Positions 1 through 6,062 of a stretch of DNA of 9,732 nt are shown here, one piece after another (position 1 is the first letter of the stretch; each line of letters starts with the position of its first letter). The notes below the pieces were generated by a model. That model ran no database searches. It was not told the origin of the DNA and saw only the letters and a program-made list of their open reading frames with translations. Source of the DNA: Pseudomonadota bacterium. Lineage in GTDB: Bacteria; Myxococcota; Myxococcia; Myxococcales; Myxococcaceae. The stretch covers positions 1-9,732 of the forward strand of contig JAFADT010000823.1 in assembly GCA_023424585.1 (NCBI GenBank). Reading direction: 5' to 3'. The translations under genes were made by a program, and so were the position numbers.

Positions 1-1
1 G

Positions 2-1234
2 GGGGGGGTGGGGGCGTTGGGCTTCCTGTCGTGGGAGCTGCGGCGGTACGCGCGCTTGCGGCGGAAGCTGGAGGCGCTGCCCGTCCTTCGCCGCGTGGGC
101 CAGGTGCGCGTGGTGCTGGGAGAGGCGGCGGAGGGGGCGTTCTCCGTGTGGTTCCCCCGTGGCGGCGCGTGGGTGGTGGTGCCCGCCGACGTGGTGGAGG
201 ACGCGGAGTCGCTCCGGCTCACGGTGCGGCACGAGCTGCAACACCACCGGCAGCGGGACACGGTGCTCGCGTACGCGCGGCTGGGGTTCGACAGCGCCTT
301 CTTCTGGAATCCGTTCGCGCGGGCGTTCTCGCGGTGGTTGGCGGAGCGTCAGGAGTTCGCCTGTGACGAGGCGCTCGTCACGGTGAAGCACGTGTCCGCG
401 GAGGCGTATGCGCGCTGCCTGTTGCAGGCGTCGCTGCGCGTCCCGGGCTCCCTTCCCGCCGGTGTCACCGGCATGTCCCATCCCACAGTCAGGAGGATCC
501 ACATGTTGTTCGAGTCCCGCCCCCGCAGCTCCGTGCGCACCCTGGGTCTGTCGTTGTCGCTGGCGTTGGTGCTCGCGCCGCTGGCGTTGTGGGCGCAGGG
601 CGCGGTGCGGGGGCGCGCGGTGTCGCTGACGGAGGCGCGCGCGCTGGCGGAGGCGGGCCAGAAGGACGGCGACCTGCCGGTGGTGGTGGACGCCGCCGTG
701 GTGGAACAGCTCAACACGTTCGTCACCACGCCGAAGGGCCGCGACTTCATGCGCAAGGCGCTGGCGAACCTCCAGGCGCACCGCGAGGCGATGACGGGCA
801 CGCTGCGCTCGCGCTCGCTGCCGGAGGGGCTGCTCGCGGTGGCGATGGTGGAGTCGGCGGTGAGCAACCTGCCCGAGGCGTCCCGCGAGCCGTCGATGGC
901 GCCGGGGCCGCGAGGCGCCGGGGTGTGGATGTTCATCCCGGAGACGGCGCGTCGCTACGGCTTGAAGGTGGAGGCGGGGCGCGACGAGCGGCTGGACGTG
1001 GCGCGGGAGACGGAGGCCGCCGCGGCCCTCTTCCAGGCACTGTATGAGCGCTATGGCGACTGGCGGCTCGCGCTCGCGGCGTACAACCAGGGTGAGGACC
1101 TGGTGGATCGCGTCCTCGCGGAGAGCGGCGTGCGTGACGTGAGCGAGCTGGTCCGCACCGGCAAGCTCAATGGCTACACCGCCACCGTGCAGGCCGGAGT
1201 GCTGCTGTTGCGCAACCCGCACCTGCTTGACTGA
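2..1234 (+). CDS. M56 (BlaR1-type) metallopeptidase fused to a lytic transglycosylase domain, 5' truncated
   Basis: The reading frame is open to the left edge, so the true start, and probably the first transmembrane helices of a BlaR1-like sensor, lie outside the window. The GTG at 8 is only the first possible start inside it; residue numbers below count from there. The M56 zinc motif is HELQH (75-79), and the downstream EFACDEA (116-122) supplies the third ligand region. A hydrophobic segment at about 178-197 would anchor the chain. The C-terminal half resembles MltD/SLT lytic transglycosylases: LLAVAMVES (275-283) with likely catalytic Glu282, GVWMFIPETARRYGL (305-319), and LALAAYNQG (354-362). 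M56 proteins sense cell-wall stress and cleave regulators in or near the membrane. SLT domains cut the glycan strand of peptidoglycan, so the fusion suggests a membrane protein coupling both activities on opposite sides. The usual BlaI-type repressor partner would be expected upstream and is not visible. Domain calls are strong; the role is inference. Confidence 0.88.
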   Translation, partial: GGVGALGFLSWELRRYARLRRKLEALPVLRRVGQVRVVLGEAAEGAFSVWFPRGGAWVVVPADVVEDAESLRLTVRHELQHHRQRDTVLAYARLGFDSAFFWNPFARAFSRWLAERQEFACDEALVTVKHVSAEAYARCLLQASLRVPGSLPAGVTGMSHPTVRRIHMLFESRPRSSVRTLGLSLSLALVLAPLALWAQGAVRGRAVSLTEARALAEAGQKDGDLPVVVDAAVVEQLNTFVTTPKGRDFMRKALANLQAHREAMTGTLRSRSLPEGLLAVAMVESAVSNLPEASREPSMAPGPRGAGVWMFIPETARRYGLKVEAGRDERLDVARETEAAAALFQALYERYGDWRLALAAYNQGEDLVDRVLAESGVRDVSELVRTGKLNGYTATVQAGVLLLRNPHLLD

Positions 1235-1343
1235 GCGTTTGTCCACTGCCCGGGGAATGTCGCCGCCACGCCGGAGTTCGGATGCGCGCCACCCTGCTTT
1301 CGCGCGAGGATGGCGACGCTCGGTGCCAGGGGTGGGAAACGCC

Positions 1344-2144
1344 ATGAAGATCGTCGCGCTCGTTCGTCCGGCCGGTGAAGTTCCGGAGGCTGCTCAGGTG
1401 CTCGCCGCGGCGGCGGGCATGGCTCCGGCGGAGGCCCGCATGCGGCTGGCCCCGGAGCCTCCCGCCCTGCTCGCGCGCCTGGCGCCCGACGCGGCGGAGG
1501 CCCTGGTGAAGACCCTCCAGGGCGCGGGGCTCGCGGTGCTCGCCATCGATGAATCGGAGGTGGCCGACCGCGTCACGGCGCGCACCGTGACGTTCGGCAC
1601 CGCGCAGGTGACGTTCACGCCTCGCGCGGGCGCGCCGCTCTCCATGGCCTGGGAGGACGTGGCGGTCATCCTCCGGGGCGCGTCGTCCCTGCGCACCCAG
1701 AGCGAGCACACGGAGAAGACGACCAAGGTGGCCCTGGGCACGGCTCTCGTCACGGGCGGCCTGAAGCTGACGAAGACGACGGAGAAGAGCGTGCGCGGCT
1801 CCCAGGAGGAGACCTCGCAGGTCGTCTTTGTCTTCGACCGCGGTGGCCGGGGCGCCGTGCTTCCGGAAATCGGGCTCGACTTTTCGTGCCTGGGCCCCGC
1901 GATGCAGCCGTCGCGCACCGCGAACATGGTGACCCTGGCGCGGCTGGTGCGCGAGCAGGCCCCGGCCGCGTTCTACGACGAGCGGCTCTTGCGGCTGGGG
2001 CGCCGGCCCCTGCCCTTCGTGCTGGGTGGCGCGGTGCAGGTGGTCAGCGGCGCCACGTCCCACTCGCGCCTCAACACCGCGCAGGGCCTGGACGTGCTCG
2101 CGGAGGCCATGCGCCTGGGCGTCGCCCAGGGGTACCTGCCCTGA
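1344..2144 (+). CDS. Hypothetical protein, L7/L12-like N-terminus plus beta-rich (PH-like?) domain
   Basis: 266 residues. I do not recognise a named family. The ATG at 1344 is chosen because it begins the typical fold-like sequence MKIVALVRP, sits about 7 nt after a purine-rich GGGGTGGG, and avoids a 58-residue low-quality extension overlapping the preceding gene. Residues 13-70 follow the pattern of the ribosomal L7/L12 C-terminal or ClpS-like fold: a helix, GMAPAEARMRL (25-35), a proline-rich turn, then a second helix ending AGLAVLAID (61-69). Residues 78-180 are beta-rich, with LSMAWEDVAVILRG (99-112) like a strand-turn of bacterial PH-like domains, and a Thr/Lys-rich insert at about 116-150. 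The C-terminus (195-266) is mostly helical. There is no signal peptide or membrane segment, so it is probably cytosolic. It lies 109 nt after the M56 gene on the same strand and converges with the Clp-like gene. The fold assignments are visual and tentative. Confidence 0.8.
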   Translation: MKIVALVRPAGEVPEAAQVLAAAAGMAPAEARMRLAPEPPALLARLAPDAAEALVKTLQGAGLAVLAIDESEVADRVTARTVTFGTAQVTFTPRAGAPLSMAWEDVAVILRGASSLRTQSEHTEKTTKVALGTALVTGGLKLTKTTEKSVRGSQEETSQVVFVFDRGGRGAVLPEIGLDFSCLGPAMQPSRTANMVTLARLVREQAPAAFYDERLLRLGRRPLPFVLGGAVQVVSGATSHSRLNTAQGLDVLAEAMRLGVAQGYLP

Positions 2145-2159
2145 GCGCGCCTGCGCGCT
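2144..2159 (+). terminator. Hairpin at the stop codon of the 1344-2144 gene
   Basis: AGCGCG at 2144 and CGCGCT at 2154 form a perfect 6-bp GC stem with a 4-nt loop, starting at the last base of the stop codon. There is no T-tract, so this is a weak candidate for transcript end or 3' stabilisation. Confidence 0.3.
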
Positions 2160-2210
2160 GCGCGAATGCGTCCGGTGGGGCCGAAGCCTTCCACCTCGCG
2201 CTGAAGCCGT

Positions 2211-2225
2211 GACGCGCTCCGCGTC
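2211..2225 (-). terminator. Hairpin just past the end of the Clp/RF2 gene
   Basis: GACGCG (2211-2216) and CGCGTC (2220-2225) form a perfect 6-bp stem with a 3-nt loop in the 87-bp gap between convergent genes, 6 nt beyond the minus-strand stop codon. It could serve either strand. No T-tract follows, so the call is tentative. Confidence 0.3.
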
Positions 2226-2231
2226 GCCCCG

Positions 2232-5054
2232 TCAGTTGAGCGGCGTGCTGGAGTCCGGAGGCGGACGGGAGATCCACGCGGCGATGAACACGTCCAGTTC
2301 GCCTCGCATCACGTCCTTCACGCGCGGAGTGCCAGCGCCCGTGCGCGGATCCTCCACGCGCGCCCCTCGGCCCAGGAAGTAGCGGCGGGCCTCGTCCGTG
2401 CTGGCGCCCTGGCCGGCGACGACGCGCGCGGCGATGCCCTTGAGCTCGTCCAGCTCTCCGGCGCCGATGAGCGTGAGCACGCGGCCCGTGGCCTCGTCCT
2501 TCGCGGTAACTTCGGTGCGCACGCGCTGGAGGTACTCGCCCTCGCGGCTCTTCACGGGCCGGCCCTCCAGCACCAGCAGCTCCCGCTCCAGCTCCTCCAT
2601 CGGGCCGCCCCGGTGCACGCGCACGTACGCGCGCTGGCGCTTCTCGTCCTCCAGGCGGCGGTGCAGCCCCGCCTCTCCCGCGAGGAAGCCATAGGCCCCT
2701 GGCCCGGCGATGCGCACCACCACGCGCGCGGGCTCCTCCGCCTCCGCGACGGCGGTGGCCTCGTAGCCCCGGCGCTGCGCCCAGCCCAGGTACATGGTGG
2801 CCAGCTCCTGCACCCACACGTCCTGCTGCTCCGACGCGTCGCTGGCGCAGATGTCCACCAGCGCCTCGTTGTCCAGCGGCGTGGCCCCCGAGGCCCTCAG
2901 CGCCTCCGCCATCTGGACCTCGCGCGCCACCTCCTCCACCTGCTTCGCGGCGGAGCCCAACTGCACCTCGTTCTTCGCCTCGCGCACCAGCCGGCGCCCG
3001 AAGAGGCACGCGGCCTCCAGGCGGTCCAGCTCGCCCAGCTGCGCCTCCACCGTGCGGAACGCGCGGAGGACCTCCGCCGCGCGCAGCGGGTCGTCCCAGA
3101 GGTTGGGCGCCTGCGTCTCCGCGAGCAGCGCGGCGCGGCGCTCCTCCAGCTCCGTCCGCCCCGCGGACTCCGCGAGCGCGCGGGCGCGGCCCACCAGCCG
3201 GTCCATTTCAATCAGCAGCGACTTGCGGTCCAGCCGGCGCTTCACCGCCGCGGCCTTCGGCGTGGGCAACAGCAGCTGCGCCGTCACCTCCCGAGGCGGT
3301 GGGACGGGCTCCGCGACCGCCACCACGCGGCCCCCGGGCCGGGCCTCCACGCGCACGGGCGTGCCCGGCGGCAGCGGCCTGCGGGCGATCTCCACCGCGA
3401 GCGCCGCGGTGAGCGTCTTCTCGATTTCACGCTGGAGGTAGCGCGCGCCAAACTGCGGCGAATAGCCGCGCTCCACCAGCCGGTCCACCACCTCCGGCGT
3501 CACCTCCACGTCCAGGGCGCGGGCGCGGATGCCCTCGCGCTCCAGCACGCGGCCCACCTCGCGCTGGGCGATCTTGCGGATGTCCACGCGCGACAGCGGC
3601 CGGAAGTGGCAGATGGCGTCGAAGCGGTTGAGGAACTCCGGGCGGAAGGCCTCCGCGATGCGGCGGTCCACCTCCGACACCTGCTCCTCGGCGCGCTTGT
3701 GCGCGGCGAAGCCCAGGCCCGCCTCGCGGTACACCTCCGAGCCCACGTTGGACGTGGCCACGATGAGCGTGTTGTTGCACGACACCGCCTCGCCCGCGCC
3801 GTTGACGAAGGTGCCCTCGTCGAACAGCTGGAGGAAGCGGTCGTGCACGCTGCGCGCGGCCTTCTCGAACTCGTCCAGGAGCAGCACGGTGAACACCTTG
3901 CCGTCGAGCAGCGCGGACAGCTCCCCGCGCCGCGTCTCCAGCGCGGGCGCCCACGACGCGCCGAAGGGGACGCTCTCGTCGCCGTCGTTGGGGTAGTCCG
4001 CCATGTTGAGGCGCACCAGCCTGTCGGCGGAGCCGAAGAGGTACTCCGCCAGCAGCTTCGCCAGCTGCGTCTTACCCACGCCCGTGGGCCCGGCGAAGAG
4101 GAACACGCCCAGTGGGCGGCGCGGGTCGTTGAGCCCCGCCTTGAGCAGCGCCACCGAGCGCAGCACCGCGCCCACCGCGTCCGTCTGGCCGAGCAGCCGC
4201 TCCCCGAAGAAGCGCTCCGTCTCCTCCAGGTCCAGCGGCATCGCGTCGTCCACGACGAAGCGGGGCAGGCGTGTGGCCGCGCAGAAGCGGGTGAGCACGT
4301 CCTCCGGTCCCACGTGGTCGCGCGCCATGCCCGCGGCCTCGGCGGCGGTCTCCTTGAGCAGCTCGATGGCCTTGCGCGGCATGTGCTGCGCCAGGAGGAA
4401 CTTCGCGGACAGGCGCAGCGCCAGGTCGCACGCGGCCGGGTCGATGGGCAGCCGCAGCTCGCGCTCCAGCTCCTCCGCCACGCGGCCGACGATCCAGCGC
4501 GCCTTCTCCAGCGGCGGCTCGGTCAGGGGCAGCAGGTGGAGCCGCTCGGCGAGGGCCTCGTCGGCGCGCAGCAGCTCCTGCACGCGCTTGGGCTCCGTTT
4601 CGAAGATGAAGCGCAGGCCGCCGGTGCGCAGCGCGCGCACGGCCACGGGGGCCAGGGGACCTCCCAGGGCCACCGGCAGGTCGCGGATGTAGACGATGGG
4701 GTAGGGGTGGCGGCCCAGGTGGGTGAGCAGCTCCTCGAAGGACTCGGCCGCCTGGCGCTGGGTGCTGCGCGCCAGGATGTTCGCGCCGGACACCTCCACG
4801 AGCCGCGCCTGGGCCAGCTCCCCGTCCACGCGCCCCTCGGCGATGCGGCGGGCCACCTCCTGCACGAGCGCGCTCTTGCCCACGCCGGGCTCACCCGCCA
4901 GCAGCGGGTGCTTGCCCCCGCGCGCCAGCAGCCCCAGCACCTCCGTCACGGCGGTGTCCACGCCGTGGGCGGCCGGCAGCTTGCCCTCTCGCGCCATCGC
5001 GGTGAGGTCGCGGTCGATGAGCCGCTCCTGGTCTTCGTTCTTCCTCGTCGCCAT
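2232..5054 (-). CDS. Clp-type AAA+ ATPase fused to a degenerate RF2-like release-factor module
   Basis: 940 residues, starting at ATG 5054 and lacking the usual Clp N-domain and the ClpB middle coiled coil. Ring D1 (about 12-260) opens with RDLTAMAREGKL (15-26) and has Walker A GEPGVGKS (54-61). Its Walker B reads VYIRDLP (121-127) instead of the usual IDE, and the KYRGE pore loop is missing. Ring D2 (about 283-580) is well kept: Walker A GPTGVGKT (322-329), Walker B VLLLDEFEKA (390-399), sensor 1 ATSNVGS (433-439), arginine finger FRPEFLNRFD (470-479), sensor 2 GARYL (536-540). At the GYVGY pore-loop position, however, it has APALE (369-373). After a Pro-rich linker, residues about 608-930 follow RF2: APNLWDDPLRA (649-659), MYLGWAQRRGY (754-764), GAYGFLAGEAGLHR (786-799), and a tail DPRTGAGTPRVKDVMRGELD (902-921). 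The SPF and GGQ motifs are absent. It therefore cannot act as a release factor, and its substrate is unknown. A GAGGGGG stretch lies about 16 nt before the start. Confidence 0.9.
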   Translation of the reverse strand: MATRKNEDQERLIDRDLTAMAREGKLPAAHGVDTAVTEVLGLLARGGKHPLLAGEPGVGKSALVQEVARRIAEGRVDGELAQARLVEVSGANILARSTQRQAAESFEELLTHLGRHPYPIVYIRDLPVALGGPLAPVAVRALRTGGLRFIFETEPKRVQELLRADEALAERLHLLPLTEPPLEKARWIVGRVAEELERELRLPIDPAACDLALRLSAKFLLAQHMPRKAIELLKETAAEAAGMARDHVGPEDVLTRFCAATRLPRFVVDDAMPLDLEETERFFGERLLGQTDAVGAVLRSVALLKAGLNDPRRPLGVFLFAGPTGVGKTQLAKLLAEYLFGSADRLVRLNMADYPNDGDESVPFGASWAPALETRRGELSALLDGKVFTVLLLDEFEKAARSVHDRFLQLFDEGTFVNGAGEAVSCNNTLIVATSNVGSEVYREAGLGFAAHKRAEEQVSEVDRRIAEAFRPEFLNRFDAICHFRPLSRVDIRKIAQREVGRVLEREGIRARALDVEVTPEVVDRLVERGYSPQFGARYLQREIEKTLTAALAVEIARRPLPPGTPVRVEARPGGRVVAVAEPVPPPREVTAQLLLPTPKAAAVKRRLDRKSLLIEMDRLVGRARALAESAGRTELEERRAALLAETQAPNLWDDPLRAAEVLRAFRTVEAQLGELDRLEAACLFGRRLVREAKNEVQLGSAAKQVEEVAREVQMAEALRASGATPLDNEALVDICASDASEQQDVWVQELATMYLGWAQRRGYEATAVAEAEEPARVVVRIAGPGAYGFLAGEAGLHRRLEDEKRQRAYVRVHRGGPMEELERELLVLEGRPVKSREGEYLQRVRTEVTAKDEATGRVLTLIGAGELDELKGIAARVVAGQGASTDEARRYFLGRGARVEDPRTGAGTPRVKDVMRGELDVFIAAWISRPPPDSSTPLN

Positions 5055-5115
5055 GGTGTGGTCCGGAACGCCCCCTCGACGTGCGGCACTCTAACCGTTG
5101 CGGCGCGGAAGCGAA

Positions 5116-5142
5116 GTCCCGGCCCATCCCGTGGGTCGGGAC
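5116..5142 (-). terminator. Hairpin between the HNH and Clp/RF2 genes
   Basis: Two 11-nt arms (5116-5126 and 5132-5142) pair around a 5-nt loop, beginning one base after the HNH stop codon at 5144. On the minus-strand RNA ten of the eleven positions pair, with one A-C mismatch; on the plus strand the mismatch is a G-T wobble. The RNA continues with the mildly T-rich ACTTCGCTTCC. It probably ends or attenuates HNH transcription, so the Clp/RF2 gene may have its own promoter in the remaining 60 nt. A weak -10-like TAGAGT (minus strand, 5093-5088) lies there without a clear -35. Confidence 0.45.
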
Positions 5143-5143
5143 C

Positions 5144-5686
5144 CTACGCTTCCAGCTCCGTGTGCCAGTAGGCCACGTCCCTCAGGAACTTGCGCCAGGA
5201 CAGGGGCAGGCCCTTCTCCATGAGGAACGACACGACCAGCGCGTCCGGCAGCCGCTTCGGCTTCGCGGGCACGGTGCGCAGCGTCATCCGCGCCTGGGCC
5301 GGGGTGCGGTTGCCCTTCTTCTGGTTGCAGGGCACGCAGGCGATGACGATGTTGTCCCAGCTCGTGCGGCCGCCCTGCGCGCGCGGCACCACGTGATCGT
5401 ACGTGGCCTCCGGGCGCGTCACCTTGCGGCCGCAGTACTGGCAGCGGCACTGGTCGCGCTGGTAGACGTTCTCGCGGCTGAAGCGCACGCCGCGCGGGCC
5501 CTTCCAGAGGGCGCGCACGAAGCGGATGACGGACGGCATGCGCAGCTCCACCGTCACCGAGCGGATGACCCGGTCCTCGTACTCCTCGACGACCTCCACC
5601 TTGCCCTGGACCAGCAGCATGACGGCGCGTTGCCAGGGGATGCGTGCGACAGGCTCATAGGACTGGCTCAACACCAGCGTTTCCAT
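5144..5686 (-). CDS. HNH endonuclease family protein
   Basis: 180 residues, the usual length of this widespread bacterial family. The N-terminal region METLVLSQSYEPVARIPW (1-18) and the segment PSVIRFVRAL (51-60) are family landmarks. The HNH core has zinc ligands in CQYC (82-85) and CVPC (117-120), the DH pair at 97-98, Asn112, and CNQKKGNRTP (120-129). The fold cuts DNA by single-metal phosphodiester hydrolysis; the target of this housekeeping-like family is not established. The start at 5686 is supported by GAAAGG (5701-5696), 9 nt upstream. The leader between a tRNA-like gene and this start is only 23 nt, so the two are likely co-transcribed and separated by tRNA processing. The Clp/RF2 gene follows on the same strand after 89 nt and a hairpin. 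The family call is secure; the biological role is not. Confidence 0.93.
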   Translation of the reverse strand: METLVLSQSYEPVARIPWQRAVMLLVQGKVEVVEEYEDRVIRSVTVELRMPSVIRFVRALWKGPRGVRFSRENVYQRDQCRCQYCGRKVTRPEATYDHVVPRAQGGRTSWDNIVIACVPCNQKKGNRTPAQARMTLRTVPAKPKRLPDALVVSFLMEKGLPLSWRKFLRDVAYWHTELEA

Positions 5687-5709
5687 GACAGGGGGCCTTT
5701 CGGGCGGGA

Positions 5710-5777
5710 CAGGCCGCCAGGGAGTCGAACCCTGCTCGCCCGGATTTGGAGTCCAGGCGGCACCCGGTGCGCGGCCT
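5710..5777 (-). tRNA. tRNA-Trp(CCA)-like gene with a shortened D-arm
   Basis: Read on the minus strand from 5777 to 5710. A perfect 7-bp acceptor stem pairs AGGCCGC with GCGGCCT. The anticodon stem CTGGA/TCCGG (one U-G pair) encloses the 7-nt loop CTCCAAA, with U33 and anticodon CCA (5749-5747). The variable loop is the normal 5 nt (GCGAG). The T-arm CAGGG-TTCGACT-CCCTG is perfect and canonical. A1-U72 and discriminator G73 match bacterial tryptophanyl-tRNA synthetase identity elements. The D region is abnormal: 14 nt (5770-5757) instead of about 19, lacking U8-A9 and forming at best GCAC-CGG-GTGC. The total is 68 nt with no encoded CCA (TCC follows). It could be a functional unusual tRNA, a second tRNA-Trp for special use, a tRNA mimic in the HNH mRNA leader, or a decaying copy. 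Perfect stems argue against simple decay. Confidence 0.6.
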
Positions 5778-5823
5778 ATGGGTGATGGGAAGCGGAAGGG
5801 ACGCGGGAGTCCGGACGTGAAGA

Positions 5824-5855
5824 AGGCCGGGTCCCCGTGTTCGGGAGCCCGGCCT
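5824..5855 (-). terminator. Strong hairpin between the small ORF and the tRNA-like gene
   Basis: AGGCCGGG and CCCGGCCT pair over 8 bp, continued inward past a one-base bulge by TCCC/GGGA around a 7-nt loop. On the minus strand the stem is followed by TCTTCACG, a poor but present pyrimidine run. It is well placed to end a transcript from the small ORF at 6052-5894 before the tRNA-like gene. It could also act on the plus strand, but no plus gene precedes it closely. Confidence 0.4.
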
Positions 5856-5886
5856 CCAGGGCCATGCCGCGTCAGGGACGGGGCAG

Positions 5887-5902
5887 GGCGCCTTCAGGCG
5901 CC
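5887..5902 (-). repeat. Short inverted repeat over the small ORF stop codon
   Basis: GGCGCC is repeated as its own inverse around the 4-nt loop 5893-5896, which contains the TGA of the candidate small ORF. Such a stem could affect translation end or transcript stability; it is short enough to be chance in GC-rich DNA. Confidence 0.25.
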
Positions 5903-6052
5903 GGGCGAGGCAAGGCGAAGGGACGCGAAGCCCCGCCAGCGGCACGTGGAAGGAGCGGTCACCGGGCTGGGACGCGAGGCCGCGTCGATGCCGTGACCGG
6001 AAGGATTCAGGTGCTTGAGGTTCATCGGGGCCTGCTTCGTCGCCTGGCGCAT
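5894..6052 (-). CDS. Possible small protein, 52 residues, unknown
   Basis: The ATG at 6052 is preceded by AAAGGAG with an 8-nt spacer, one of the best ribosome binding sites in the window. The product begins MRQATKQAPMNLKHLNPSGH, is basic (Arg/Lys/His-rich), has a single Cys37, and has no membrane segment or recognisable family. About 85% of its codons end in G or C, compatible with coding but not decisive here. The first 15 codons look the most coding-like; the latter half is Pro/Ser/Ala-rich and could be incidental. The frame can be extended upstream to 6109, but that start has no binding site. Hairpins lie at its stop and about 40 nt beyond. It could be a leader peptide, a small basic protein, or a spurious ORF. 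Confidence 0.35.
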   Translation of the reverse strand: MRQATKQAPMNLKHLNPSGHGIDAASRPSPVTAPSTCRWRGFASLRLASPGA

Positions 6053-6062
6053 CGGGACCGCT

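Noticed and set aside
1235..1343. Promoter or terminator in the gap after the M56 gene
   Set aside because: No stable hairpin with T-tract and no paired -35/-10 elements were seen.
2613..5171. 852-codon open frame on the plus strand opposite the Clp/RF2 gene
   Set aside because: It is a His/Arg/Gln/Leu-rich low-complexity product, mirrors the real gene's codons, and shows no family motif. Long antisense frames are expected at this GC content.
5733..5760. Glycine tRNA reading with anticodon TCC
   Set aside because: The 7-nt loop CTCCAAA places U33 before CCA. Reading TCC would put C at position 33 and break the stem register. Trp identity bases also agree.
5778..5823. Sigma-70 promoter for the tRNA-like gene
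   Set aside because: No acceptable -35/-10 pair could be found in this stretch on the minus strand.
5655..5945. 96-codon minus-strand ORF
   Set aside because: It runs through the tRNA-like gene and into the HNH gene in another frame, with shadow-like composition.
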